From Phytoseiulus persimilis (lineage: Eukaryota; Arthropoda; Arachnida; Mesostigmata; Phytoseiidae): 64,000 nt of DNA. The DNA lies in contig CM075102.1 of assembly GCA_037576195.1 (NCBI GenBank), positions 28,950,745-29,014,744 on the forward strand. The letters are read 5' to 3'. The position numbers and the translations under genes are program-made. This document shows, in pieces, positions 13,101 through 26,200 of the stretch. Under the pieces are notes generated by a model that saw nothing but the letters and a program-made list of their open reading frames with translations, was not told the origin of the DNA and made no database searches. The number at the start of each line of letters is the position of its first letter. Position 1 is the stretch's first letter.

Positions 13101-13530
13101 TCGAACGAGCATCCAACCGAAGCGCCGTTGGTTTCGTGGAAGCGACTACGGAAGGCGAAATGGCAGGGCAGGTGTACTCCTCCCGCTGCTGCAGGAGCAG
13201 ACGCCGCTGCTTCCGCGGATTTTCCCTCTTGGGGCTTGATGAATCATGCAAGTAACGCTGCCGACGGGAGTCTCTGGGTCCGGCTTCCATTCTGTGCGGT
13301 TATTGCCTGGCGCGCTTTCGGACATCTCTCCCCAAGCGACCTGTGTTTCTGTATCCGAGCGCTGGAAATCTCACTCCAGGTCGGAACGCCTCCGACTTGA
13401 CCACCCGCCTTGTTCGAGACAGAGTTCGACACCGAGGGAGCGATCCCGGCCATGGAAAGAACAGCCACGGGGGAAGATACAAAAGATCGAGAACACAGCT
13501 GTATAAATTTCCGCCGTAAGAAGTCCCAAG
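10101..13530. other. Intergenic region between the SVEP1-like gene end and the cyclase 5' flank
   Basis: No gene is recognised. Poly-C or poly-G tracts lie near 10,719-10,729 and 10,848-10,868. TATA-like plus-strand words occur near 11,082 and 11,219, with no convincing ORF after them. The stretch probably includes regulatory DNA of the cyclase gene, but no specific element can be named. Confidence 0.4.
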
Positions 13531-13536
13531 TTTATT
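13531..13536 (-). terminator. Polyadenylation hexamer overlapping the SVEP1-like stop codon
   Basis: The last codons read Cys-Ile-Lys-stop, and the Lys and stop codons with the next bases form AATAAA. Cleavage usually occurs 10-30 bases beyond such a hexamer, which would give a very short 3' untranslated region. I see no second AATAAA in the next 60 bases on the minus strand. Confidence 0.55.
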
Positions 13537-16500
13537 TGATGCATCGGAAGACGTGGCTCCAGGAGCCGTCGGTCTGACATGTGCTGACCCCTCTGTTGAT
13601 CGAATAAACAATAGGGCTTCCACTCTCCACCAGTTTGAACCCTGGTCGACAGATGACGGTTGCCTCATCTCCGGCCCATGTAGTTTCCGAAGCGGCGGCG
13701 GCGCCGAGGGGCTTCGTGTGCAATACGACGTTCCCATTGTGGGGAGCTTCCATCTGCATGTCAAGCGGAACGCCTTAGCGAGCGGAAGAGAGAGAGATGG
13801 AGATAGAGAGAGAGAGGGAGATAGAGGGAGAGAGATACTCGTGCAGACAGCAGACTTTACAGACATCCCTGATACAGCAGATACAATGACTGGGCTGTAA
13901 GAAATTCGCCGACTCGGGACACAGACAGCTTGACCAGCTCGCAACAGGCCTACCTTCGGACAGGACGCAAGCCGGACGCATCTGGGCTCACGGAAATCTG
14001 TCTGATCAACGTCTCCGCCGCAGTCGAGCTCGTAGCTCCCCGTGAGCCTGAAGCCCGGTTGACAAGCGAATCTGAAAACTCAGTTCCATGAAGACCAGTC
14101 TCGCTCTTTCCCACTACGTCGGCAGCGCAATAAGACCTCGGCTATAACTACTCGGAACCAATGGAGCTCTTCGTCCGAGCAAAGCTTCCTCTCGCTCGCA
14201 AAAAGAGGAAATAAGCAACAGCGGCGCAGAACCGTCGAGATCAAGGGCTCCCAAGGTTGTCCGGAGGAACGGCAACAGCTTCATCGGGCAAACCATCAGC
14301 ACATTTCATGTCGATGAGCGACGGCATTGAGGCGGCGCGGCGTCCACCCCATCGGGCGAACCGACAAGTCGCGTTCGATGTTCTCGGGCTTTCATCAACT
14401 CGTTTCTGGCTGAACGATCCGCCGACGACGGCGGAGAGGGAGACTCAAGCGACCGACCTGTAGATTTGCCCGCTGCTCGTCACCTGTACGGCGGGCGACG
14501 GCGAAGGGGGACAATGGCGGTTCTTGGGCTTCGCGCACGATCCCAGGGGGGGCTCCCAGGTCCCCGCCCCGCTACAGGTTGACTTCGCGTGTCCGACGAG
14601 GGCGTGGGATTGATCGGCGCATTGCAACGAGACATTTGTGCCTGCGGATTGAGTTGGACGAGATCAACACGGAACGTCCGACCGGGAGTGGCACCCATCA
14701 ATTATTCGGACTTAGGAGCTCACCGTAAAGTGTCGAATTGTAGGGCTCGTAGGTCAGCAGGAGGCTCGGCTCGTCCACCGGAGGACAGTTAACGAGTTTA
14801 CAAGTCGGCACAGGTGCTGACCATCGACCGGAGTCCAGACAAACTCGCACCCTGCTTCCGACCAATACGTGTCCATGGTTACAGGAGTAATCTATCGAGC
14901 TGCCGTATCTGGAACGGCGGCTATAAGTTAGAATGCTCGGCCATTAGCCGAGCGGAGACACTAGTTCGCGCAGAGTGATAACATCGGGATAAAGGGAGGA
15001 ATCTCCGATGAATTTCACGGCAAGCACAATTAGCGAAGCTGCGGTCGTTATCCGTGCGCGGTCGGAACTGGCCTTCCATGCAGAGGATTCCGTACTGGTA
15101 GTCCTTGAAGGAGGCGGTGGCCGCCGAGCTGGGGTCTTCGGGCTGGTCGCAGGTGATCGCCACGCAGGACGACGTCCCGGACCAGGACGCGTTGCTCTGG
15201 CAGAGCCAGGACGAATCGCCGTGAAGGACGTAGCCCGGCCGACAGGCGACGCCGACGCGGTCGCCCACCGCTCCTCGAGTCTGGGTGAAGATCCCGTTGT
15301 CCAGGCTGAGCCCACCTTCGCTCTCGCGCGCACACCTTTGAGTCCGGCACTCGGGGACCCTGTCAGACCTAAGTCAGGAAACGGTTCCAGTCATTGCACA
15401 CTCGACAGGATTTATTGTTGGCGCGAGGGAGGCTGGCGCGAGCAAACGCGCAATCTTCCATTACGGGGCCCCGGTTGTCGCGGAGGTGTCAACGGGCCGG
15501 TCCTTCGTTTATCAGTCGGCGGCACAATCGAGGAGAATTAACTTTCTATTCGGCGGAAATTGAACTCACCAGACACCGTCGGTGCAGCGGAGCTTGCTGC
15601 TTCCAGCCAGCTGATAGCCCCGCTCACAGCTGAAGTTGGCTGTTGTCTCGAGAAGTGTCACGAATCCGTTGGGGGGAGCGGCCAGCTGAGCACACGGACG
15701 TTTCCGTTGGCAAACGGCGCCGCTCAGCTGCTCGGCGTCGGTGGACCACGTACCGTTCTCCAGGCATTGGCCTCCCTCTGTGAAATCTTCATTGAGGAGG
15801 AAGCCCGCCCGGCAGCTGAACTGTACGCTCGCTCTCACACCTCGTTCCGAGTAGTGGGCCCGACCGTTGGTTGGATGTTTCGGGTGGGGACAGCTCACCG
15901 GACGGCAGCCGAATTCCGGAAGCGGCTCCCCTAGCCGTTTCCAGCTGCCCGTCGAGTCGCATACAAACGAAGCCGACGGAGTGGTGTTCCGGAAGCCGGG
16001 CTGACAGTTTAGCTCGGCCATCGAGTTGTAGGTCGTTGAGGCGTTGAATAATGTTATCGACGCCGCGTGGATCTAAAGTCGCGAGAAAGTACGAACGCAT
16101 TATTTCCGGGCCGATAAACGTACGTTTCGATGGAGCCGAGGGAATGCTACTCGTCCGTACCGCCGGTAGCTGGAAGAAACTGCATTGCACGGGTTGGCAG
16201 ACGTCTATTGTGAGCTCGGACCATTCGCCGGTCTTCAAGCAGATCAAGCGCACGTCGAGCACCGTTTCAAAACCAGGTTTGCAAGCGACCTTCACAGTTG
16301 AGCCAACGTGATGCGACACGTTCTCGGGGATCTGAAATCCAAACTCTCCGCTGAATGGAGCCGGCGTCGACGACAACCTCCGGAAATTTCCTCTCTGCTC
16401 GCTCGCCAGCCGCAAACAAGGGATCGATGTCAAGCGCGCGGAACATGTTTGGGCAAACACAATTATTGGACGAAAATGACCTCCTCGACTCGCAGAGCCT

Positions 16501-17257
16501 CGGTGGAAGAAGTTCACGGCGCCGCGCACTCACCATGGCGTTCTCGAATCGAGGAAGTTCTCCGCATTCAATTGGCACACAGAACATTCGGCCCGTCCCG
16601 TCGGCTGGCTGCCAATGGCCGTGAATGTCGCAATGGAACGAGCTCGGAGAAGCTTCTCGAAGTTTGAAGCCGAACGGACAGTGCACCGTTGCCTCGGATG
16701 ATACCGATACCCAATCGGAGTAGGTCACCGTTGCGGGCGGCCGGAGTTTCAGCTGCTGACAAACGATCGGATGGCAGGTGGGCAGCGGGGAGCTCCAGCC
16801 CGACGAGTTGCACCACCGGGTCGCGGATCCCTGCGGAAAACCTCGAGTCGCATCCCCCGTTCCCGGTCTTCTATGAAAGTTCCGATCGAGGGCGAAATAC
16901 CGGGACCATAGGCGCTGCATGATAGCCGGCGGCTTACCTCAATCCGGAATCCTGGCGGGCAGTCGAACTTCTCGAGAGTTGTGTTCTGAAACGTTTCCCT
17001 TAGTATGTTGAGACTCCGCCTGACGGTTTGTTCTCCTTCCGTGATGCATTTCGAGGCGGTTGGAGACAGGCTGTCAGCGCTAACACAGTGGGGATAGTCG
17101 CTGATGTTCAAACGCGTTGTGTGGAGGCACAAGGCGCTCGAAGGTCCCCTCTGGAGATAGTTCTCGTTGCAACGGAAGCTGACTACCTGCCCGACCTCAG
17201 CCAGGTCGAGAGGCACGCTGAACCCTTCCTGGATTCGGGCCACGGAGCAGTACCTGC
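13532..17257 (-). CDS. SVEP1-like exons 18-26: C-terminal array of 12 sushi domains
   Basis: Exons: 17257-16938, 16830-16534, 16331-16161, 16072-15570, 15368-15096, 14908-14724, 14641-14458, 14071-13954, 13753-13532 (residues about 1542-2298). Unlike the N-terminal sushi exons, most domains here are split by introns in mixed phases, yet each junction restores a domain (for example IYR-FACQPGF across exons 24/25 and KDYQ-YGSSIDY across 22/23). Two repeats lack the usual Trp between the third and fourth Cys: the first in exon 18 (ALCLHTTRLNISDYPHC) and the one ending in exon 25 (DCGGDVDQTDFREPRC). The protein ends a few residues after the last sushi Cys (RCIK-stop), with no membrane anchor. The donor after VQVTSSGQIYR (GTCGGT) is weaker than an alternative at CAG|GTGACG, but only the former keeps phase. 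Confidence 0.88.
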
Positions 17258-20200
17258 CTGGAGTTCGGGGGAATGGAAGCTCGTTATCTCGCTGTTCCCA
17301 GCTGAGTTAGACAAAATCGCTCTCGGTAGTCGTTTGCTTCATATGATTCAGGTTGAACTTGTCAAACCGCTTATCCAAACGGGCAGTGCAACCCTTGAGC
17401 TTACCGACGCAGACCGGCTTCGGGGAGGACCACTCGCCGATTTTGAGACAAACGGCCTCCTGTTTCCCGATCCTCTCAAAGTTGGGATCACAATGCCACT
17501 GCGTCTTAGCTCCAGTATCCTGACCGTTACTGATCGTGTAGCCGTTCGGAATGATTTCGGGGAGTTCGCACGGCTTGCAGAAACTGCTCGGCTCGATTTT
17601 GACGTTACCCCGCAAACCGTACCTGAAGTTGCCCCACGAAACGATGAGACGCTCCGGAGCTATAGTCTCGTGCACGGGCACGGAACACTCGGAGAACAGG
17701 GAATATATTTCACTGTTCGACAGCCATTTGCTCCACATGTAAACGTTCGTGATGTATCCCGCATAGGACTCCATGCGTGCGAAGCCCGAGCCGGGATGGT
17801 CCTGCTCCTGGCCGAGAATGAGTGTCCCGTTGGAGGGAATCGTGTGTCCTGCGGAGAGGTTCTTCCCCTCCAGAACCCCATGCGCGTTCACGAAAACGGC
17901 GTAGTTTCCCGCCGTGCTCCACGCCAAGCACAGATGATGCCATTTGTTGTCGATTATCTTGATGTCGCTGATCACGTGATGATTGTTGACATAGAACACA
18001 AGCCTGAGCAGAACAGAACACGGAATGAGTCACAGGAACGGTTCGCTCTGGAGCAGATTCAGATGTTCGTTTGTTTGATCTATGCTAGGTGTTGATGTGA
18101 ACAAGCAAGCGTTCAGGTGCCGTCGAATCAGCCATCCATCCACTCTACAGTCACTTGGCCAGCCAGCGGGACGATGCCGGTCGATGAAGCGTGCACGTGA
18201 GTGCTGATGAAAAATTTCGCTCTTCGCAAGCGTCGTTTGCGGTTCGGCCGGAGCAGGAATCGTTTGGATAGTTTCAGCTCTTATCTGAGCAGACTCTGGC
18301 TGGAAACTTACCCGCTGTAGTCCGTTATCGTTATCAAGTTGTCCTTATCTTCGGAAGCGTAAGAGAAGGGCGTCCCATAGTTTTCTGTGTCGTTTGAACG
18401 AAGCCAGAGGCAGACCGTGAATTCCTGCAGAACCTCGTTCCCCAGGGGGGCGCCCAAACGGACCGAATCTGAGGTTGTGTTCCCGATAAAGTGCAGCACG
18501 AAGTCTTCAGCGATTCTCTCTTCACAAAAATAGCCCGTGGTTCCCGGGAGACAGTTGCATCTGTGGAAATCGCTCCTGAGTTGAGTGCTTCCACATATTT
18601 CCGCCCCGACGTATCTCTCTCTCTCTCTCTCTTCCGCCTTGAACTAGTTGCATGGCCAGCTGTCTGCCGACGACGGTGGTTCTCACATAACTCCATAATG
18701 GCCGAAGACCGACGAAGCGGCGATAACGACGAAAAGATGCACGGCGCCGAGGCGTCTCTCGGTAAAGGCAGCGCTTGCATGACAGTACTCACACGAAACG
18801 TTCCGGCTCGACGTCGATGCAGGAGCCACCGTTGAAGCAGGGGAATATCGAGTTGCAGTAGCTCACAGTGAACGGATACTGGCACCGATTGCCCCAGAAG
18901 CCCTTGGGGCACGAACAGCGGCCGGCAGGTGTGCAGTTGCCGCCATTCCTGCATCCACATGAAGGCCTGTCGCAGTATTCCCCGGCAAACTCGCTGAGAC
19001 ACTCGCAGCGGAAGGAACCGAAAGTGTTGACGCAGCGTCCTCCGTTGTGGCAGCGAATGGAAAACTCTCGGCATTCGTCCACGTCGTCGGTGCAGGTTGA
19101 GCCTACCAAAGAGAGATTCACTGGGAACGACTCAGAAATCAACTCTGGACTTTGCACGCGCACCGACCTCCGAACAAAAATCAGAGAAGGTCTGCGTACA
19201 GATTGGCCAGAGACACAATCGGAAGGAAGTAGGCCAACATCACGAGGAATGCTCGACGAAAACGAGATGATAATCTATGGGGAATTCACGTTCAGCAAGT
19301 CGATGTGTCCCCCTCCCCGAATCGTTCCCGTTGTCGTCGAGGATATCTACTGAACTCGTGACGATATGCACTCCGGCGACCCCGACCGGAACACTCGATC
19401 GTGGAGTTCTCGGAACGGAACTCCAGATCATAGGCTGGAGGACTTCGATGGGAGGAGGATCCTTCAAAGGTTGAAGATCGCGATGCATCGTATTCAACTC
19501 CCCAATGTTGACATGCACACAGCCGTCAAAGAGCTCGTGCAGTGATGCTCAGGCTAAGTGAGCGGGTGTTCCAATCAAACCAGGATCAATGTATGCATGT
19601 ATGCGCACTGAGCGCTCCCCGAATCAGGGAACCTGAGATAAAGACTTCTGGGAGCCCTCGGGAGCTCGAGCTGAAGGAAGGCGGCGGAGGGTCACATTCC
19701 TCAAAATTTCGAAGGAGAGTTCTCTCGGATAGCAGCAGGCTGTACTGTTCAAAGTCTGCTGGAGCTTCCAGATCGGATAAATGTATGTAAATATTGGTGA
19801 GTCTCGAACCCGCGCTCGTAAGTCTCTGTGGGAACACTGTTTGGCATAATGGACTCATCGAGCTGGTCTTCCGCTCGGAACTCCTAAAAAGAGCAGTTCA
19901 CAGATGGCACTCTAGAGGGGAAAATGACGGACCGCCGACAACGAGGTTCCCGGGTCGGTGAGCGACTTCTTCTTCTTCAGGCCGGTCGGAGCACCTATCT
20001 CTCCCGGGGCAAAAACACAGCCGCCGCGAAGGACGCGCATTTCAGGACCGGCATCATTAGAGTCGGGATTTATTTCCCTGACGCGAACTCCCTCAGCAGC
20101 TGCACGAGACCCCTGACCATGATAGCTTCCCGGAGGGAGAATAGATCTACTTACCGCTGAAACCTGTGGGGCAAATGCATTGGAAAGTGCCGAATAAGTT

Positions 20201-23200
20201 AATGCAGGTGGCGCCATTCTGGCAAGCTCCGTCCAGACATTCGTCTACATCGTGGTCACAGCGCTTCCCTCGAAGACCTGCAGGACACAGGCAGGTGTAG
20301 CCAGCCGTTTCATGGAGGAGGCAAGTGGCGTTGGGCCCGCAGGGAAGCTGAGCGCATTCGTCTACTCGTTTCTCGCAAAAGCTTCCTGTGTATCCCGGCA
20401 GACAAATGCAAGTGAAATGCTTATCCATAGGTGAACAGCTGCCGCCGTTTCTGCAAGGCGACGAGAAGCAGGCGTTGAATGGAAGGAAATTCGCGGAGTC
20501 TTGTGACATCTCTGAAAAAAGACAACGTCGTCCATTCATTCGGCGGCTCTTTGAGGGTACGAAATGCCCTCGTTTCGATTAGTCGCTCATGGATTCGATG
20601 AGAGCCCTCGTTCCGGCCTCTCTCAATCCCTCTCTATGGATTCCGATGGCGCCGTAGAACAGGTGGCAGGCAGATCGCACGCACGTACCGTTTCTCGGAA
20701 TGCAGCCTCTTTGACCGTCAAGTGGCTGATGGTATCCAGCCGGACAAGCGGCGCAGGGCTCCACGCCGGATCGAGACACCGTGTTCGGCTCACAGAGACG
20801 TTTGCAGTCCCGCAGTTGGAAGGAGCGCCTCTTCAAGGTCGTCATGGCCACAGGACATTTTTGGCACGAGTTCGATCCGTATTCCGGCTGATACTCGCCC
20901 TGCAACGAAAACGCCCATATGTGGGGATGCGTGAGGAACACGCTCGTTGGCTCGAGCAAGCCCACCTGGCGGGACACACCTCAAGATATATTGCTCAGTC
21001 GCATCAACCGGGCATATTAATCACGTGATGCGTTGATCCGTTGTGAACGGAAACTTCGTACGTGCGGGGAGCCGGCTTGTTTGCTGCGGCGAATCGAACC
21101 AATCACGCCATCGCTCCCCCTCCCCCCCGTAAACTCCACACGCATATCCCGCGTACGTAGCTTGTCCCCACACATCTGACGCATTTATACGGCGATCAAG
21201 TATGCCGACGAGGCTAAACTCGACCTCGTTCGCCGATCGTTGGGAGAATCCATCATGGAAACACTCGGCTGCTTCGATGAGCCATAAACCTACCAGGAGA
21301 CAGGTCTCGCAAGGTATGACGCCGTTGGTTTTGGAAAACATTCCCGGAACGCATTGCGGCTTACAGTCGTTCTTGCTCTTGGAACTTTTCTCGGCCGTCG
21401 AAGTGTGGTTCGGGCAGATCTCGCAGCTCAGTTGTCCTCCTTTGAACTGGTATGTGCCAATCGGACACGGAGTGCACGTCCTTTGAAGGAAGTTGTGGAA
21501 CATCCCGTTGGGACACTGGACTGGGAATGCATAGAATTTCATTTACGCTTCCGTTGAATGCTCCTGCGCCGGCCGTTCCCGCGACGAGGAGGCGAGCGCT
21601 GCGACATCGGCTCGCAGGCCCGGTGGGACAAAACAAAGTCGGAATTGTTGTATGCTCGGCGTAGCCACTCCCTACCGCATGAATGGTGGTCAACATGAAT
21701 CCAGCCGAGCGGACACAGAGAGTGGAAAGAGTGATTCCTTTGACTGAGGCCGTAACGAACCGACGACATCATGTCGTCCATCGAATGGAGGACGTCGTCG
21801 AGGTCGTCGTCCTTGTCGGATGCGTCAGAGGCTTCCCGACGTTCCCGACCGCTCCCGCCGTCAGGGACAACTGCAAAACGAGGAGAGCGCTGAAATATGG
21901 ATGAATCGATTCAACGGCGGTCCGCTTGCCAGCCCACAGAGCTGATTGTGGTGGTGGCGGCGGCGGCGGCTGCCAGCAGGACCGGACGCGACGCAACGTT
22001 GAGTCATCCTCCGTGCAGATGAGGCGTCGTGCAAGCGGGACGCGTCACGAATCGATTTAGAGAATCTCGCTTCCGCATCTTCTCTTTCGGAGCGTCCTTC
22101 AGGCTCCCCGGAGGGAAATTCGGTCACGCGACCGTACTCACATCACGTTCAGGAGGTGTTTCACGAAAGAGCCTACACCCATGCATGCCGAGCGACATCT
22201 ACGGTGAGTAGAGGTTTCTCAATTCAAAGCTGTGTTAACAAAGCGGATCGATCGGGGGCAGCCTCACGCTTCAGATGAGCGAGTTCGCAGACAACCATCA
22301 GGTTCCCCCGGAGACATTTCGGTTTCTGCCGACATTTTTTTATCTGCTTCAACGTGACGTTCTTCCCCAGTCTGAACGAGAGCTGCTCGGCGAGGAAGTC
22401 ATCGGTGCACTCGAGCCCCGCATCAGCGCCTGGGGATGACGCAGGAGCCTCAGCTGCTCAAGAGAAAACTCCATCAGTTGAGGACGGCGTTGTCGCTGCG
22501 ATCAAAGAGTTCACATTCTCCGTGTTGTGGAAAATTCCCAAAGCGTTCGCAAACTCACGAGCGCACGCGGGGACATCTTCGAAATCCCAGTCCCCGTTCG
22601 AGCACCGTAGCTGATCTTGTTGTCCCGGTAGCGGGAGATAACCCTGATTGCAGCGCACGGAGCATACGGTGGCGCTCGGTTCCTCCGTGCAATCCAATTC
22701 ACCGTTCGAGATGGTGAACGACGGCTCGCATTGGTTCGCTGGTGAACGAGTTTGTGGACGTAAGCGGTGGCCGCGGAACGAATGAAACAAGATCTCGGCG
22801 GGGTGGGCGGAGGAAAACTCACGCTTCATTAGATGGCTTGATCAATGTCGGCGAACGCGACGCCGGTGAATAAGGCTCTTGAGCGACTTACCCTTGACGA
22901 CAACTTCGAAATGGCAGGTTACGTTGTTGCCCGAGTTGTCGGTCGCGACGTAAGTGACTCTCGTGTTTCCGATGGAGAAGTACTGGCCAGGCTTGTGTGA
23001 ACTCCAGATAAAGACGTCCTCTTGGGAGTTGTCGGAGAAAAGAGGCTCTTCCCAGTCCACTTTGGCCCCTCGAGCATCAGATGAAACAGAAACAGCGGGA
23101 GAGTCACAACGATCCACCGTGGGCACCTCTTCGTCTGGGCAATGAAAACAAAACGGAAGACTCAGAAGCGTGTCCCGGTGGATAATCGCCATCCAACGGA

Positions 23201-26200
23201 TCTGGCGGACATTGCGGAAGTTCCGGGATCGCGGTCGCAGTTTCAGGCTCCCTTCCCCAGGGGGATGGGGGAGGGGGAAGAGGATTCGACTACTTCGCCA
23301 TGCGGCGCATCGGTGATTCCCCACTGACGGTTTCAGGAAGCTTGCGATGGAGTTTTTCCGCCATCACGTTCTGCGCAGTCGATCAACGAGTGATCCCCGG
23401 CGGATGTCGAGGAACTGGCAAGCAAGAAGTTTCAATGTCATCTCCCCGTCGTTCGGAACCCTGTCGGCTTATTCTGGAAGGATCGAGTCCGCACGATCTT
23501 CCTGCACGGGAGGGAAGTCGCGATGCGAGCGAAAAAAGGTGAACGAACAAACAAACGAGCAACGACGACGAGAGAATAATGAACGCGCCGAGCGGCGGCG
23601 GCTGGACGAATCGCGTCCCAGGCACCGAGTTCGAAATTAATTAATCATATTACGGCTGGTCGTCGGAAACAGCGCCGCGTCGGACGGCGGCGGGAGGAGG
23701 TCGTGTGGATTGTTGTTATGAATGTGCCTCACGTTTCGCATGCCGACGTCGCAGAGTTAACAGCGGAACACAGTGCACATACCGAGAACAGTGACAGAGA
23801 AGGTGCAGGAGTTCTTGTTGCCCTGCGAGTCGGTCGCGGTGTAGGTAATGTTCGTTTCGCCGACGAAGAACGGCAGTGGCGGCTCGACGGCCGGCGCGAC
23901 GGTCAGCGTGATCTCGTGGAAGCCGCTGTTGTCCTGCGTCGACGGCAGACTGAAATCCACGGTGGCGTACGGCTCGCCAGCCTCGGTCGGCACCAGTATA
24001 TCGTCCGGGCACTCGATGCTCGGGGGCTCCGTGTCTGCAAGAAGTCAACGATCGATATCGCTCGCTGCGGCTCTCAATCATTCTGTTCGACACAGGACCG
24101 TTGAAGAGGACAAGCGGCCGATCCATTTTGTGCGGGAATCCCGCGCGACCGTCTCAAGGTCTTCCGTTCGATATGTCCTCTCGGATAAGCCATGTGTTTG
24201 TCGGCCTTGAGCCGCATGCCCCGAGCCTGTTTACGCGATAATGCTAGCAGGCTAGATTTTCCTCTCCGCGGTACGTTTCATTTTTCGCAATTAGGAACTT
24301 TCGGGGCCGGGTCGGACATAATCTCACGAGATGACACAATTTTTCCTAAAGCCGCTCCTGAAACGAGGCGGGGATTACGAGGCGCGTACCGATGCAGCGG
24401 GTGATCGTCTCGCGGTCACTCCAAACTCCCGGATAAATACACTCTCTCGCAGCTGGTCCTGTGAGTCGGTGTCCTTCTTGACATCGATAGCGGCATTGAT
24501 CCCCGAACAGAGCTTTGCTTCCGTTGCATGACGGCGGGAACACTCGCCCGTTCGACGGTGCGGCCAATGGAGGACAATAGATCTCTGCGAGTGAAAGGAG
24601 CGAAAACATGAGAAACGATGCGGAGCTCATTCGGACTGCGACGCTGAGCCCGCCGCCTGCGCTCTGGCGGGACGCTCAAAAATCAGGAGAATGAAAGGGG
24701 TGAGGCAACAGGAACGAAACGAGCGCGGACTCCTTTCATGGATGCGCCGCGCGCTGAGGGGAACAGAGATCGAACAGGCGGGCCGCGATGATCGAGAACG
24801 ATGCTGCGCTGATCGATTCAAAATTTGTAAGGAGTCTATCCTGCGGTAGGGCAGAGCGGCGGCGGCGGCGGCGGCGGTTAATCAGAAGGAGACCAAACTC
24901 CACCGTACTTCGACACGATGCGGGAATCCCGTCCCAGTGGGCCACAGCCAGGCACTTCCGGCGCCTTGATCCAACGAGGAAGAATCCCTCTCTGCAAGTG
25001 AACTCGCACTCCGTCTCGAACTGGTAAGATTTCGTCGTGCAGCGGATCTCGCCGTTCTTCGGTGCGCTCAGCTCTTGGCACTTACGTTCTGCGAAAACGG
25101 GGTGAGGCAACTTCAGCATCCCGGGCAAGAATTAACGCATCATCGAGAGAGATCGTCCGACGCGAGAGGGATGTTGATCTCAGCGCAACATGGGAAGATC
25201 GCCAGAGGAAAATATCATTTTGATGGGCTCGCGTGGGTAGGGAAGTCACTTACTTTGGCATTGGGGAAGAGCGCCTTTCCATCTGCCGTTCTCCTTGCAC
25301 ACCAGTATACTCGAACCTGTCAGATTGTAGCCGGTATCGCACGCCACACCGCAGGCCGCGTTGAAAACGCTTTCGCAGCGATCGTTGACCAAGAACCCGT
25401 TGAGGGGAGCTTCCAGCGGCGGACACCTAACCGCTGCAAGGAGCCATAATCTAATCTTGGAGTTCCCACCCGCAGAAGCTCCGATGTGGAGGAACATACG
25501 CGTAGACAGAGCCAATTCCATTTTCCCGCTCGTTCCGTCGTCCACTCGCTCGCTCCCGGATTCTGAAACCGGCCGCCCACCTCGAGAATATCTCAGCCCC
25601 ACACTCGTCCGGTACCGAGAGCGAGCTAGAGACATGGCGGAGCGAGGAAAGAACGAGAAGGAAGAGATAGAGAGCACCCTATCTGGAGCTTGCGGGAAAA
25701 GAATATTTCATGAGGCTCGGAGTTTATTCGCGGCCGCTGAACCCGCAAGGCCGACCACGCGGGCGCCCCATGCAAATGATGTGTAAACTGTTGGAAAATT
25801 TTTGGATAATTTTCCAACTCTTTTGGGTCGGATCTTCGCGGCAGCAGCGGGAGAGACGCCACCGCGAGATGGGCCGACACCGAGAGAGCCGAGGACAAGA
25901 GCGTGCACTTGTTTGACGACGACCGGAGGGAAAACGGCGAGTATGATCTCTTGCTGCTGCCGCTGTGTTCACTGTCGTGGAGTTTCATTGGTCGAGGCCA
26001 CCCCAAGGAGGTTGAAGGAAAGAAACTCAAACATGAAGGCGTAGAAGGACACCAAAACAGAAAACTCTTACGCATGCAGGTTATGTTGGTTCCAGCGAGG
26101 ACAACAGATGTGTAGCCCTTCATACAGGAGCATTTCTCCCGCGACCTGCTCGCCGCCGGCGACGTCTGATGCGGTCCAGGACACGGGACGCACTCCTCGA

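Noticed and set aside
14484-14487. CAG|GTGACG as the donor of SVEP1-like exon 24
   Set aside because: It leaves phase 0, which does not join exon 25 in frame. The donor at 14458 (AG|GTCGGT) leaves phase 2 and restores the sushi sequence.
15008-15541. 177-codon plus-strand ORF
   Set aside because: Antisense to SVEP1-like exon 22 and its flanking intron.
17028-18095. 355-codon plus-strand ORF
   Set aside because: It is exactly antisense to the pentraxin and sushi exons of the SVEP1-like gene. Its translation has no domain, and the minus-strand reading is strongly conserved.
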